Of a stretch of 59,072 bases of DNA, positions 25,561 through 35,144 are shown piece after piece. Under the pieces are notes generated by a model, which ran no database searches, was not told where the DNA came from, and saw only the letters and a list, made by a program, of their open reading frames with translations. The DNA lies in assembly GCF_021290985.1 (NCBI RefSeq), contig NZ_JAJOYU010000027.1, positions 1 to 59,072 of the forward strand, read 5' to 3'. Origin of the DNA: Rheinheimera soli. GTDB taxonomy: Bacteria; Pseudomonadota; Gammaproteobacteria; Enterobacterales; Alteromonadaceae. The stretch's first letter is position 1. Each line of letters begins with the position of its first letter. The position numbers and the translations under genes were made by a program.

Positions 25561-26217
25561 TTACTTCTGCACAGTCTTCGCTTCTTCCACTGCTGCTAAA
25601 CACAGCTCGGTGATTTTATGCCATTCTTTGTTTTTAATGGCATCGTCCGGCACTATCCAGCTGCCGCCTACGCAACGTACGTTGGGTAAGGCTAAGTATT
25701 CTTTGAAGTTTTTCTCGTTAATGCCGCCTGTTGGGCAAAAACGTATATCAGAGAATGGGCCGTGAATCGACTTTAAGGTTTTTACGCCACCCGCTGCTTC
25801 TGCCGGGAAAAACTTAAAGTGGGTGTAGCCTACTGCTGTGCCTTCCATCAGTTCGGAAATACTGGCGATACCTGGGATCAGCGGAATAGCGCTGTCTTTG
25901 CCTGCTTGCAGCAGTTCTCGGGTAGAGCCTGGGCTAATCGCAAAACGTGCGCCTGCTGCTATCACTTCTTCCAGCTGTTTGGCTGTAGTGACAGTACCAG
26001 CACCTACTATGGCGTCAGGCACTTCAGTGGCCAATAAACGTATTGCATCTAAAGCCACAGGAGTACGTAAGGTCACTTCCAGTACTTTAATGCCACCTGC
26101 CACTAAGGCTTTTGCCATAGGAACAGCGTCAGCTAAATCTTTGATCACAATGACGGGCACCACAGGGCCTTGTGCGAACAAAACGTCAGGTTGTAGTTGC
26201 CAATTTTCAAATGCCAT
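25561..26217 (-). CDS. eda: KHG/KDPG aldolase
   Basis: A 218-residue class I aldolase, the last step of the Entner-Doudoroff pathway. It splits 2-keto-3-deoxy-6-phosphogluconate into pyruvate and glyceraldehyde 3-phosphate. The catalytic glutamate is in EVTLRT near residue 48 and the Schiff-base lysine is in FKFFPAE near residue 136. Length and motifs match E. coli Eda. It is the last gene of the operon, 4 bp after glk, and is closed by a strong terminator. The pathway partners zwf, pgl and edd lie upstream on the same strand. Confidence 0.97.
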   Translation of the reverse strand: MAFENWQLQPDVLFAQGPVVPVIVIKDLADAVPMAKALVAGGIKVLEVTLRTPVALDAIRLLATEVPDAIVGAGTVTTAKQLEEVIAAGARFAISPGSTRELLQAGKDSAIPLIPGIASISELMEGTAVGYTHFKFFPAEAAGGVKTLKSIHGPFSDIRFCPTGGINEKNFKEYLALPNVRCVGGSWIVPDDAIKNKEWHKITELCLAAVEEAKTVQK

Positions 26218-26221
26218 AGTG

Positions 26222-27190
26222 TTAACTCGCCATATGTTGTTTTAAGTAGACTGCACAGCCGGTTAAACCTGGTTGCTCTGCAGTGACGACAAAAGTTGCA
26301 ATACGGCGGTTGAAGTCTTGAAACCGGCCTTTTGCTTCAAATCGGGTTCTGAATTCGCTTTGATTGATCAGCGACAGTAATTTTGGCGTAATACCACCAG
26401 CGACAAAAACGCCGCCAAAAGTGCTTAACGTCAGGGCTAAATCGCCAGCTAAACCGCCTAAACTGGCAAAAAACTGCTCGATAACGGCTTTGCACAAAGC
26501 ACAGCTGCCATCTAAAGCTTTGCCGGCGATCTGGGCTGCATTGATTGGCTCAACCACTTTGTTGTTAAACGCAGCAATGGCCAGATACAAATCTTCTAAG
26601 CCTGGGCCTGATAACAATCGCTCAGGGCTGACATGGCCGTATTTATTCGCCAGAAAACGTTGAATAAACCATTCCTGTTCGGTTTGAGCGGTAAAGTCGA
26701 CATGACCGCCCTCGCCCGGTAATGGCAGATAACCTAAAGCGGTCGGAATTAAATGCGCTACGCCTAAACCAGTACCAGCGCCTAACACCGCCATAGGTTT
26801 AAATTGATCGGCATGGCCTTCACCAATTTGTACCAGCTCGGTTTGTTTTAGCGCAGGTAAGCTCATGGCTACTGCGGTAAAGTCGTTCAGCACGATAAAC
26901 TCGGCTAAATCTAAATCGGCTTTCATCTGGCTTACAGAAAACTGCCAACGGAAGTTGGTCATTTTTACAAAATCACCCGTTACAGGACAGGCAATGGCTA
27001 AAGCCACATGACGGATTTCTGTTAAACCTTGCTCGGTGCGGTAAAACTGCAAAGCATCAGATAAAGTATCAAAATCAGCGCATGGGTATACAGCCACTTT
27101 ATCTAAATGCAGGCTGTCTAAATCAACGCGGCTAAAACGCGCATTGGTGCCACCGATATCGGCAACAATAGCGAACTGGATATCAGCCAT
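26222..27190 (-). CDS. glk: Glucokinase
   Basis: A 322-residue ASKHA-fold sugar kinase that phosphorylates glucose with ATP, feeding Zwf. [10 protein letters not shown] is the N-terminal phosphate-binding loop, NDFTAVA contains the catalytic aspartate, and GAGTGLGVA is the second phosphate loop. The start is the ATG at 27190, with AGAGGAT upstream; the ATGGCTGA there overlaps the edd stop codon, giving tight coupling. A start at 27238 would add 16 unlikely residues. Having glk inside the Entner-Doudoroff operon implies free glucose from transport or from oligosaccharides. Confidence 0.95.
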   Translation of the reverse strand: MADIQFAIVADIGGTNARFSRVDLDSLHLDKVAVYPCADFDTLSDALQFYRTEQGLTEIRHVALAIACPVTGDFVKMTNFRWQFSVSQMKADLDLAEFIVLNDFTAVAMSLPALKQTELVQIGEGHADQFKPMAVLGAGTGLGVAHLIPTALGYLPLPGEGGHVDFTAQTEQEWFIQRFLANKYGHVSPERLLSGPGLEDLYLAIAAFNNKVVEPINAAQIAGKALDGSCALCKAVIEQFFASLGGLAGDLALTLSTFGGVFVAGGITPKLLSLINQSEFRTRFEAKGRFQDFNRRIATFVVTAEQPGLTGCAVYLKQHMAS

Positions 27191-29015
27191 GGTATTGATC
27201 CTCTGTGTTAAACAGACTGCAGGCACCTTGTTCTGCACCAGTGATCACCATACGCATACCGCCAAACATCTCGCGGCCCATACCCCAGTGACTGTCGGTC
27301 ATATCACGGGTTGCAGCTTCACGTTTTGCCAGCTCTTCATCCGAAACCAGTACTTTTAATACACCGTTGATACCATCCACCAGCATCATATCGCCGGTCT
27401 GGATTTTAGCGATCACACCACCGTCAACCGCTTCTGGGGTGACGTGGATAGCTGCAGGCACCTTACCTGAAGCACCAGACATACGACCATCTGTGACTAA
27501 AGCCACATGGAAACCACGGTCTTGTAATACACCCAGTGGCGGAGTTAATTTATGCAGCTCAGGCATACCACAGGCACGTGGCCCCTGGAAACGCACGACC
27601 ACCACACAATCTTTGTTTAAATCACCGGCTTTAAAAGCCGCATCTAATTCGTGCTGGCTTGAGAACACCACAGCTGGCGCCTGCACTATTTCTGTGCCTT
27701 CACGAAGTGCTGAGGTTTTAATCACACCACGGCCAACGTTGCCGGATAACACTTGCAAACCACCATGGTCTTTAAATGGTTTAGCGGCATCTGCCAGTAC
27801 TGTTAAATCAGAGGATTCTGTCGGGCCATCAACCCACAGCAGCTTGCCATCCTGAATAACAGGAGTTTGGGTGTAACGACGTAAACCAGGACCTGCCACA
27901 GTATTTACATCTTCATGCAGCAAGCCGTTGTCTAATAAAGTACGGATTAAATACGCCATACCACCAGCGTGCTGGAAGTGGTTGATATCGGCCTGGCCGT
28001 TCGGGTAAATTCGGGTAATAAGTGGCGTTGCATGCGACAGCTCTGCAAAGTCATCCCAGTTCACAATAAAACCGGCAGAACGTGCTACAGCTATTAAATG
28101 CATGGTGTGGTTAGTAGAACCACCAGTCGCTAATAAGCCAACAATACCGTTCACTACAGCTTTTACATCAACAATGTGAGCAATTGGTAAGTAATCAGTG
28201 CCTAAGTCAGTTAAACGAGTGACCTGACGAGCAGCAGCTTTGGTTAATTCATCACGTAATGGCGTGCCTGGATTGACAAAAGAAGAACCAGGTAAATGCA
28301 GGCCCATTACTTCAACCACGAGCTGGTTCGAGTTGGCAGTACCGTAAAAAGTACAAGTACCAGCGCTGTGGTAAGACGCAGATTCTGAATCTAATAACTC
28401 TTCATTACCTACTTTGCCTTCAGCATACAACTGGCGTACACGGGCTTTTTCTTTGTTTGGAATACCAGATGGCATTGGACCTGCTGGCACAAACACAAAA
28501 GGCAGGTGACCAAAACTTAAAGCGGCCATTAATAAACCCGGTACTATCTTGTCACAGATACCCAGCATCATGCCGCCGTCAAACATATTGTGCGACAAAC
28601 CAACAGCGGCTGACATGGCAATAATGTCACGGCTTAGTAAACTCAGTTCCATGCCTGGCTGGCCTTGAGTCACACCATCACACATGGCAGGTACACCACC
28701 AGCAAACTGAGCCACACTACCCACTTCAGCTACAGCAGCTTTGATAATGGCCGGATAAGCTTCATAAGGCTGATGCGCAGAAAGCATATCGTTGTATGAG
28801 GAAATAATGCCGATGTTCGCTTTAGTTAAGCTGCGTAAATCAGTTTTTTCCTGAGTGGAGCAAGCTGCAAAACCATGAGCCAGATTGCCACAGGCCAAAG
28901 CTCCGCGGTGCGGCCCCTTGGCACGGGCCTGTTCCATCCGCTGCAGATAAAGCGCACGGCTTTTTTCACTGCGTGCCGCTATTCTGTCTGTGACCTGTTG
29001 TATAACCGGATTCAT
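27183..29015 (-). CDS. edd: 6-phosphogluconate dehydratase
   Basis: A 610-residue IlvD/Edd-family iron-sulfur dehydratase that converts 6-phosphogluconate into 2-keto-3-deoxy-6-phosphogluconate. Motifs include [38 protein letters not shown], the cysteine in [11 protein letters not shown] and GHCTF-like [15 protein letters not shown], which supply the 4Fe-4S cluster ligands; [16 protein letters not shown] lies near the C-terminus. Length equals that of E. coli Edd. It starts 19 bp after pgl and overlaps glk by 8 bp. Confidence 0.97.
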   Translation of the reverse strand: MNPVIQQVTDRIAARSEKSRALYLQRMEQARAKGPHRGALACGNLAHGFAACSTQEKTDLRSLTKANIGIISSYNDMLSAHQPYEAYPAIIKAAVAEVGSVAQFAGGVPAMCDGVTQGQPGMELSLLSRDIIAMSAAVGLSHNMFDGGMMLGICDKIVPGLLMAALSFGHLPFVFVPAGPMPSGIPNKEKARVRQLYAEGKVGNEELLDSESASYHSAGTCTFYGTANSNQLVVEVMGLHLPGSSFVNPGTPLRDELTKAAARQVTRLTDLGTDYLPIAHIVDVKAVVNGIVGLLATGGSTNHTMHLIAVARSAGFIVNWDDFAELSHATPLITRIYPNGQADINHFQHAGGMAYLIRTLLDNGLLHEDVNTVAGPGLRRYTQTPVIQDGKLLWVDGPTESSDLTVLADAAKPFKDHGGLQVLSGNVGRGVIKTSALREGTEIVQAPAVVFSSQHELDAAFKAGDLNKDCVVVVRFQGPRACGMPELHKLTPPLGVLQDRGFHVALVTDGRMSGASGKVPAAIHVTPEAVDGGVIAKIQTGDMMLVDGINGVLKVLVSDEELAKREAATRDMTDSHWGMGREMFGGMRMVITGAEQGACSLFNTEDQYHG

Positions 29016-29034
29016 GTTAACCTCGTCTTGTCGA

Positions 29035-29730
29035 TTAGTTAGCTGTGAACATTACATGCACAGGGACCTGCTGCTGTTGCAAAAAGGCCCGTACAGGCAT
29101 TTGCAAAGGGTCCTGACCTGCCATGGCCTGTTCCAGAACGGTTAGCTTCTTCGGGCCAACCAAATGTAAATAAATTACAGCGCTATTGAGTAAGCGTGTT
29201 TTGCTTAAACTCAAACGCTGATAAGGCGCAGTAGCTGGCGTCACTGCCAAAGCAACTGGTGCATCAGTGGCTAAACCCGCCTGAATTTCTTTGCTGCATG
29301 GGAATAAAGAGGCTGTGTGACCGTCTTCCCCCATACCCAGAATCAATACATCAAATTGAGGTAAAGCTTCTATGCGCTGTGCCACTGTAGCAGCACCTTT
29401 ATAGGCGTCGTCCGGTGAAGCGCTGTCAAATAAGCTGATAAAACGTGCTTTAGACGCTTTGCCTTGCAACAAGTTGGCTTTCACTAAGCCTTCGTTGCTA
29501 TCGGCATGAGTATCTGGCAACCAGCGGTCGTCCGCCAGAGTGATAGTCACGCGTGACCAATCTAAGTCAGTTTCCGACAGCGTCTTAAACAATGGCAAAG
29601 GTGTTTTACCACCAGACACCACTAAAGTAGCTGCGCCCTTTTCTGCAATAGCAGCGGCTAAACGGCTGCTGATCTCACTGGCAAATTGCTGGTTTAATTC
29701 AGCAGTTGAATGAAAGGTATGAAGCTGCAT
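29035..29730 (-). CDS. pgl: 6-phosphogluconolactonase (DevB type)
   Basis: A 231-residue NagB-fold lactonase. It hydrolyses 6-phosphogluconolactone made by Zwf to 6-phosphogluconate. Motifs [31 protein letters not shown] and [14 protein letters not shown] are the phosphate-binding and catalytic loops of the DevB type. It lies 2 bp after zwf and 19 bp before edd, so expression is linked to both. Nothing unusual. Confidence 0.96.
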   Translation of the reverse strand: MQLHTFHSTAELNQQFASEISSRLAAAIAEKGAATLVVSGGKTPLPLFKTLSETDLDWSRVTITLADDRWLPDTHADSNEGLVKANLLQGKASKARFISLFDSASPDDAYKGAATVAQRIEALPQFDVLILGMGEDGHTASLFPCSKEIQAGLATDAPVALAVTPATAPYQRLSLSKTRLLNSAVIYLHLVGPKKLTVLEQAMAGQDPLQMPVRAFLQQQQVPVHVMFTAN

Positions 29731-29732
29731 TG

Positions 29733-31205
29733 TTATTCGTCCCAGTTTCTGTCTTCACGCGCCAATAAGGAAATAGCGGATACAGGGCCCCAGGTACCAG
29801 CCTGATAAGGTTTTGGTGGCTCGTTCGTGACTTTCCAGGCATCCAGAATACCGTCAACCCATTTCCAGGCTTGTTCCACTTCATCACGGCGCACAAACAG
29901 ATACTGATTGCCTAACATGGCTTCCAGTAATAAACGCTCATAGGCATCAGCAATGCGCTGCGATTTGAAGGTTTCGTCGAAACTTAAATCCAGTTTGGTT
30001 TGTTGCAGTTGCATGCTTTCGCCCAGACCAGGAATTTTGTTCATGATCTGAATTTCTACGCCTTCGTCTGGCTGCAACCGGATGATCAGCTTATTGGCTG
30101 GTAACTGTTTATAGGTTTCGAAGAAAATATTGTGTGGCTGCGGCTTAAAGCAAATGACTAATTCGCTCATTTTTTTCGGCATACGTTTGCCTGTTCTTAA
30201 ATAGAACGGCACGCCAGCCCAGCGCCAGTTGTCGATATCGACTTTAATAGCCACAAAAGTTTCGGTTTTGCTGTTTGGACGCGCATCTTCTTCATCCAAA
30301 TAACCAGGCACCGGAGTACCTGCGACATAACCGCCCGCGTATTGACCACGCACAGTTTTTTCCTGCACGTTCGATATATTAATAGGACGCAGCGCTTTTA
30401 ATACTTTTAACTTTTCATCCCGAATGCTGTCAGCATCCAGACGAGCTGGTGGCTCCATCGCAATCAGCGACAAGACTTGTAATAAGTGGTTTTGCACCAT
30501 GTCACGCATTTGGCCTGCGTCGTCGTAATAACCCCAACGCCCTTCTACCCCAACTTCCTCGGCCACAGTAATTTGCACATGGTCAATGGCATTGTGGTCC
30601 CAATTGGCTGCAAAAATGGAGTTAGCAAAACGCAACGCCAACAGGTTCAATACTGTTTCTTTACCTAAGTAATGGTCGATACGGTAAATTTGGCATTCGC
30701 CAAAATATTTGGCCACTTCATCGTTGATCACTTTAGACGATGCTAAATCGTGACCAATAGGCTTTTCCAGCACCACTCGGGCTGGATCTGCTGACAAACC
30801 CGCTATAGACAAGCCTTTACAGATATTGCCAAACAAAGAAGGAGCAGTAGCGAAGTAGCTGACCGGAATACGTTTTTTCGGATCAGTGACGTGTTTTAAA
30901 GCTTTGTAATCGTCTTCTTTGGTTAAATCCACCTGCACATACTGCAGTTTGGATTTTAAGCGCGCTAATACTTCAGCATCCAGCGGCTCTTTAATGAATT
31001 TTTGTAAGTTGGTTTCAACCAGCTCTTTATAGCCATCCTGACTCAGTTCGTCACGGGCAACGCCTATGACTTTGCTGTCGGCATGCAACAGACCGGATTT
31101 TTCCAATTGATATAAGGCTGGCAATAGTTTGCGGCGAGCAAGGTCGCCCTTGGTACCAAAGAGAATCAGATCACAGGCTTTGTTTAGTGGTGCTGTTGTT
31201 GTCAT
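29733..31205 (-). CDS. zwf: Glucose-6-phosphate 1-dehydrogenase
   Basis: A 490-residue enzyme that oxidises glucose 6-phosphate to 6-phosphogluconolactone with NAD(P)+, opening both the Entner-Doudoroff and pentose phosphate routes. The N-terminal coenzyme loop is GTKGDLARRKLLPAL, with K where most homologues have S or A. The catalytic stretch is RIDHYLGKE near residue 176. The ATG is preceded by AAGGGT. First gene of a five-gene operon; a good promoter and a HexR operator lie upstream (31224-31301), and hexR is divergent. Confidence 0.97.
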   Translation of the reverse strand: MTTTAPLNKACDLILFGTKGDLARRKLLPALYQLEKSGLLHADSKVIGVARDELSQDGYKELVETNLQKFIKEPLDAEVLARLKSKLQYVQVDLTKEDDYKALKHVTDPKKRIPVSYFATAPSLFGNICKGLSIAGLSADPARVVLEKPIGHDLASSKVINDEVAKYFGECQIYRIDHYLGKETVLNLLALRFANSIFAANWDHNAIDHVQITVAEEVGVEGRWGYYDDAGQMRDMVQNHLLQVLSLIAMEPPARLDADSIRDEKLKVLKALRPINISNVQEKTVRGQYAGGYVAGTPVPGYLDEEDARPNSKTETFVAIKVDIDNWRWAGVPFYLRTGKRMPKKMSELVICFKPQPHNIFFETYKQLPANKLIIRLQPDEGVEIQIMNKIPGLGESMQLQQTKLDLSFDETFKSQRIADAYERLLLEAMLGNQYLFVRRDEVEQAWKWVDGILDAWKVTNEPPKPYQAGTWGPVSAISLLAREDRNWDE

Positions 31206-31247
31206 GAATGACCCTTGATTAGATGTAATTTTACAACACTTAGCCGC

Positions 31248-31276
31248 ATACTAGCCGAGCAAAAGCCAGATGTAAA
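31248..31276 (-). promoter_or_regulatory. Promoter of the zwf operon
   Basis: Minus strand: -35 TTTACA (31276-31271), 17-bp spacer, -10 TAGTAT (31253-31248); the transcript would start near 31241. Downstream at 31224-31235 is a half-like HexR string TGTAATTTTACA. Confidence 0.65.
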
Positions 31277-31286
31277 CCAGATAAGT

Positions 31287-31301
31287 TGTAATTAAATTAC
31301 A
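31287..31301. promoter_or_regulatory. HexR operator between zwf and hexR
   Basis: TGTAATTAAATTACA, a perfect palindrome matching the HexR consensus. It lies 10 bp upstream of the zwf -35 box and in the shared region with hexR, so it can serve both operon control and autoregulation. Confidence 0.85.
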
Positions 31302-31469
31302 GAGACGCTAAAGTTTTGACTATTCTCATATAATAAGGCAGCCTAAGCAATGAATCAGCTGCTTTGTCGTAACTTTATCACTATTTTGCAGTGGCAACAG
31401 GTTGTATAACAAAGCGAGTTACAACATTTTGCACTGTGTTGTTCAGTGTTTTTCAGTCAGGAAAATCCG

Positions 31470-32327
31470 ATGAATGTGTTGGAAAAAATAATTAATAGCG
31501 TCAACAGCTTCAGTAAATCAGAGCGCAAAGTCGCCGACGTGATCCTGGCCAATCCGCAAACCACTATTCACAGTAGTATAGCGGCTCTCGCCAAAATGGC
31601 AGATGTCAGTGAACCTACAGTTAACAGGTTTTGTCGTCGTCTGGACACCAAAGGTTTCCCGGATTTCAAACTGCATTTGGCGCAGAGTCTGGCCAACGGT
31701 ACACCTTATGTAAACCGCCATGTGGAAGAAGATGACGGCCCAGAGGCTTATACAGCGAAAATTTTCGAATCTACTATGGCCGCTTTAGATGCTGCACGGC
31801 AAAACGTTGATATTCTTACTATTAATCGCGCTGTGGATGTATTAACTCAGGCGAAAAAGATCTCCTTTTTTGGCTTAGGCGCTTCTGCTTCAGTGGCACA
31901 CGATGCACAAAACAAGTTCTTCCGTTTTAACGTTCCTGTGGTTTGTTTTGACGATATTGTTATGCAGCGTATGAGTGCTATTAATAGTGCAGAAGGCGAT
32001 GTAGTGGTTTGTATAAGCCACACTGGCCGCACAAAAAACTTATGTGATATCGCCGCTATTGCCCGTGAAAACGATGCAACTGTCATTGGTATTACCGCCT
32101 ACGATAGTCCTTTAGCCAAAGAATGTACCTTGGTGTTATCACTGGATGTGCCAGAAGATACAGATATGTATATGCCGATGGCGTCCCGTGTGGCGCAGCT
32201 GGTACTGATTGATATTCTGGCAACAGGCTTTACCTTGCGTCGCGGCACCAAATTCCGTGAGAACTTGAAAAAGGTCAAAGACAGCCTGCGTGGTTCACGT
32301 TTTGATAAGAAAGACTTTCAAAACTAA
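31470..32327 (+). CDS. hexR: HexR, RpiR-family regulator of central carbon metabolism
   Basis: A 285-residue repressor/activator. The N-terminal 75 residues are an RpiR helix-turn-helix (ALAKMADVSEPTVNRFCRRL) and the C-terminal part is a SIS domain (GLGASASVAHDA, CISHTGRTKN) that binds keto-deoxy-phosphogluconate in known HexR. The ATG at 31470 has AGGA 7 bp upstream. It is divergent from zwf and has matching operators in front of zwf, pykA and glgP in this window. Family and target agree, so the name is safe. Confidence 0.95.
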   Translation: MNVLEKIINSVNSFSKSERKVADVILANPQTTIHSSIAALAKMADVSEPTVNRFCRRLDTKGFPDFKLHLAQSLANGTPYVNRHVEEDDGPEAYTAKIFESTMAALDAARQNVDILTINRAVDVLTQAKKISFFGLGASASVAHDAQNKFFRFNVPVVCFDDIVMQRMSAINSAEGDVVVCISHTGRTKNLCDIAAIARENDATVIGITAYDSPLAKECTLVLSLDVPEDTDMYMPMASRVAQLVLIDILATGFTLRRGTKFRENLKKVKDSLRGSRFDKKDFQN

Positions 32328-32355
32328 TGGCTGTATATCTAACAACATCTGTAAT

Positions 32356-32391
32356 AAAGAGGGGATTCCTGTAAGGAACCCCTCTTTTTTT
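32356..32391 (+). terminator. hexR terminator
   Basis: AAGAGGGG-A-TTCC, TGTAA loop, GGAA-C-CCCTCTT, then a T-run; 28 bp after the hexR stop codon. Confidence 0.9.
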
Positions 32392-32463
32392 AGTTATTTT
32401 TCGGCCGAACAGGTCGGACAACAAGCAAAAGCTGTAAGTTTTATTCAAACTGCGGCTATATTC

Positions 32464-32478
32464 TGTAATAAAATTACA
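32464..32478. promoter_or_regulatory. HexR operator upstream of pykA
   Basis: TGTAATAAAATTACA, a perfect palindrome. A possible -10 box TATATT (32457-32462) ends one base before it, so bound HexR would cover the transcription start. The -35 region is weak. Confidence 0.85.
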
Positions 32479-32525
32479 TTACACTTAGATTGACCCATCC
32501 ATAGATAAGCTTTCAGGAGCTCTTG

Positions 32526-33965
32526 ATGCCCAGAAGAACTAAAATAGTCGCCACCCTTGGACCAGCAACGAATTCGCAAGCCGCTATTGAAAAACTGATC
32601 CTGGCCGGTGCCACAGTGTTTCGGTTTAACTTTTCCCACGGCAATGCCGAAGATCATAAACAACGTGCTGAAATGGTGCGTGCTGCAGCAGCCAAAACCG
32701 GCGTTCATGTAGCTATTCTGGGTGACTTACAAGGCCCTAAAATCCGCGTATCTACTTTTAAAAATGGCTCTGTTATTTTAGAAGAAGACCAACACTTTGT
32801 ATTAGACGCTGATTTGCCAAAAGGCGAAGGCGACGAAACTCAGGTGGGTATCGACTATAAAGAATTACCATCTGACGTTCAGCCAGGTGACGTGTTGTTA
32901 TTAGATGACGGCCGCATCCAGATGATTGTTGAGCATGTGGTAGGTCAACGTATTCATACCAAAGTCTCTGTGGCTGGTAAACTCAGCAACAACAAAGGTA
33001 TTAACCGTTTAGGTGGAGGCTTATCAGCCCCTGCCCTGACTGAAAAAGACAAAACTGATATCTCCTTAGCTGCTTATATAGATGTAGATTATCTGGCCGT
33101 GTCTTTCCCACGTTGTGGTGATGATTTACGTGTTGCCCGTGAACTGGCACGTATTGCAGGTTCTGAAGCTTTAATCGTCTCTAAAGTAGAGCGTGCTGAA
33201 GCTGTGGCTGATGACGAAACTCTGGATGATATTATCCGCGCTTCTGACGCTGTGATGGTGGCCCGTGGTGATTTAGGTGTAGAAATTGGTGATGCTGAGT
33301 TAGTAGGTCAGCAAAAACGTATTATCGCCCGCTCACGTCAATTAAACCGTGTGGTGATCACTGCGACTCAGATGATGGAGTCGATGATTGAAAGCCCAAT
33401 GCCAACCCGTGCTGAAGTGATGGACGTTGCCAACGCAGTGCTGGATGGTACGGATGCGGTGATGTTATCAGGTGAAACTGCCGCTGGTAAATATCCAACT
33501 GAAACTGTCAAAGCTATGGCTCGTGTTTGTGATGGCGCCGAGAAACACCCACGAGTGCAAATCTCCAAGCACCGTATGGATGTAGCTTTTACAGAAATCA
33601 GTGAAACTATAGCTTTATCCGCTATGTATGCTGCGAACCACTTAACAGGTATTAAAGCCATTATCTCGTTAACTGAATCGGGCTACACTGCCAAACTGAT
33701 GTCACGTATTACCTCGTCTCAGCCAATTTATGCGTTGTCACGTCACCAGAAGACATTAAATAAAATGGCGCTGTACCGTGGTGTGTATCCGGTATTTTTT
33801 GACAGTACTCAAAACCTGGGTCAACAAAAAGTATCAGCAGCTGCTATTGAAGCAGTGCAAGAAATTGCTCATTTAAAAAGTGGCGATTTAGTGATTTTGA
33901 CCTACGGCGACATGATGGAAACTGTAGGCGCATCGAACACCTGTAAGATAGTGCAAATTAGTTAA
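32526..33965 (+). CDS. pykA: Pyruvate kinase (PykA type)
   Basis: A 479-residue enzyme that makes pyruvate and ATP from phosphoenolpyruvate and ADP. It follows E. coli PykA almost throughout ([63 protein letters not shown]). The ATG at 32526 has AGGAG 7 bp upstream. It is preceded by a HexR operator and is closed by a strong terminator. With pfkA nearby and the Entner-Doudoroff operon divergent, lower glycolysis is controlled together with sugar entry. Confidence 0.97.
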   Translation: MPRRTKIVATLGPATNSQAAIEKLILAGATVFRFNFSHGNAEDHKQRAEMVRAAAAKTGVHVAILGDLQGPKIRVSTFKNGSVILEEDQHFVLDADLPKGEGDETQVGIDYKELPSDVQPGDVLLLDDGRIQMIVEHVVGQRIHTKVSVAGKLSNNKGINRLGGGLSAPALTEKDKTDISLAAYIDVDYLAVSFPRCGDDLRVARELARIAGSEALIVSKVERAEAVADDETLDDIIRASDAVMVARGDLGVEIGDAELVGQQKRIIARSRQLNRVVITATQMMESMIESPMPTRAEVMDVANAVLDGTDAVMLSGETAAGKYPTETVKAMARVCDGAEKHPRVQISKHRMDVAFTEISETIALSAMYAANHLTGIKAIISLTESGYTAKLMSRITSSQPIYALSRHQKTLNKMALYRGVYPVFFDSTQNLGQQKVSAAAIEAVQEIAHLKSGDLVILTYGDMMETVGASNTCKIVQIS

Positions 33966-33982
33966 GTGATTGCTTAAAATGT

Positions 33983-34021
33983 AAAAGGCGCCTACTTATT
34001 AAGTGAGTGGCGCCTTTTTTG
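33983..34021. terminator. Bidirectional terminator between pykA and EamA gene
   Basis: AAAGGCGCC and GGCGCCTTT with an A/T-rich 16-base loop; T-run on the plus side and A-run on the left. Confidence 0.88.
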
Positions 34022-34034
34022 TTTGTGGCTATTT

Positions 34035-34964
34035 TTAATTTATCCTTTGCCTCAACATCGGTGCTAAAGCCGTCAGCATTGAACCGACCACCACTAATAA
34101 AGCGCCAACCCAAGCCCAGCCATTCAGTGACTCACTTGGAAACTGCGGATAAAAATAAGCCAGTAACTGGGCAAAACCTATGGTCAATAAAGGTGTAATA
34201 GCCAATACCGCACTGACGTTAGCCGCTTGCCAATGCTGCAAAGCTTCTGCAAAAGCGCCATAAGCCACAATAGTATTCAGACAACAAAACACCACTATGG
34301 CCCACTGCCAGGCGGATAACTCAACTACAGGCGCGAGATCAGCCGCAGGCATAAAACACAAAGCACCGGCCATATAAATCAGCCACATAATTTGCTGGGA
34401 GTTAAAACTCATCAACAATTGCTTTTGTGCCAAGGCATAACAAGCCCAGGCTATAGCTGCCACTATCACTAACAGCACACCAAAACCTTCTGAACCAAAC
34501 TGGGTGAGCAATAAAGCCAGCCTGTCGTTAAAAAACAGCAACAAGCCAAAGACTAATAACCAGGCACCGATTTTTTGCCAGAGCAATAAACGCTCTTTAA
34601 ACAAATAGACAGCGCCTAACATCATCAAAAATGGCGCTAACTGGATCACCACCTGAGCCGTTTCTGCTGTCAGCAAAAACAAACCATTCAAATACAAAAT
34701 GTAATTCAGTAACAAACCAGCAATCGCAATCAGGATCAGCAGTTTCTTTCTTTTCGTTAAACCACGCAGCGAAGGAATTTGTTTGCGCGCAAGCAACACA
34801 AGCCCAACAAGCACAGCGGCCACCACAAAACGTATCCAGGTGATGGTAGCTGCCGACATTGAATTTAATAACCATTTCAGCGCTATAGGCAACAATCCCC
34901 ATAACACTGCTGTTAATAACGCCAGACCAAAACCCAGACCAACACGGCCAGACGACTGATGCAT
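34035..34964 (-). CDS. EamA/DMT-family transporter
   Basis: A 309-residue protein with ten membrane segments in two EamA repeats. The first repeat starts at GLALLTAVLWGLLPIALKWL and the second at FGVLLVIVAAIAWACYALAQ. It is an inner-membrane carrier of the drug/metabolite transporter superfamily, substrate unknown. The ribosome site AGGAGAGGG is strong. It is convergent with pykA and divergent from pfkA, and belongs to a different EamA subtype from the one at 11326. Confidence 0.85.
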   Translation of the reverse strand: MHQSSGRVGLGFGLALLTAVLWGLLPIALKWLLNSMSAATITWIRFVVAAVLVGLVLLARKQIPSLRGLTKRKKLLILIAIAGLLLNYILYLNGLFLLTAETAQVVIQLAPFLMMLGAVYLFKERLLLWQKIGAWLLVFGLLLFFNDRLALLLTQFGSEGFGVLLVIVAAIAWACYALAQKQLLMSFNSQQIMWLIYMAGALCFMPAADLAPVVELSAWQWAIVVFCCLNTIVAYGAFAEALQHWQAANVSAVLAITPLLTIGFAQLLAYFYPQFPSESLNGWAWVGALLVVVGSMLTALAPMLRQRIN

Positions 34965-35063
34965 ACCCTCTCCTTTTGTTATGCCCTATTATCCTTCAGA
35001 AGCTTGAACCTTGTCTCAGCACTTCGACCTGCACCGGAGAAAATACGTCAGAATGTACTGACC

Positions 35064-35104
35064 TTGAAGCAGATCAATACGTGGCACTGTTTCTGAGTTA
35101 GGAT
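35064..35104 (+). promoter_or_regulatory. FNR-like site and -10 box before pfkA
   Basis: TTGAA-GCAG-ATCAA (35064-35077) matches the FNR consensus at 9 of 10 positions. A -10-like TAGGAT lies at 35099-35104, so the start would be near 35111. The FNR site would then be centred about 41 bp upstream, the standard place for FNR activation. Confidence 0.5.
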
Positions 35105-35144
35105 GAACCTACATAGTCAAGGTGCAAGCGACAAGGATAACAAG

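Noticed and set aside
22500-25600. Integrase gene or attI for the cassette array
   Set aside because: Both strands were read on either side. No tyrosine-recombinase motif (R...HxxR...Y) is present in any frame within the window.
27367-27855. Long open frame opposite edd
   Set aside because: It is an antisense shadow in a GC-balanced conserved gene; no ribosome site, domain or conserved product is seen. The same holds for other frames opposite tyrS, ydiJ, glgP and pykA.
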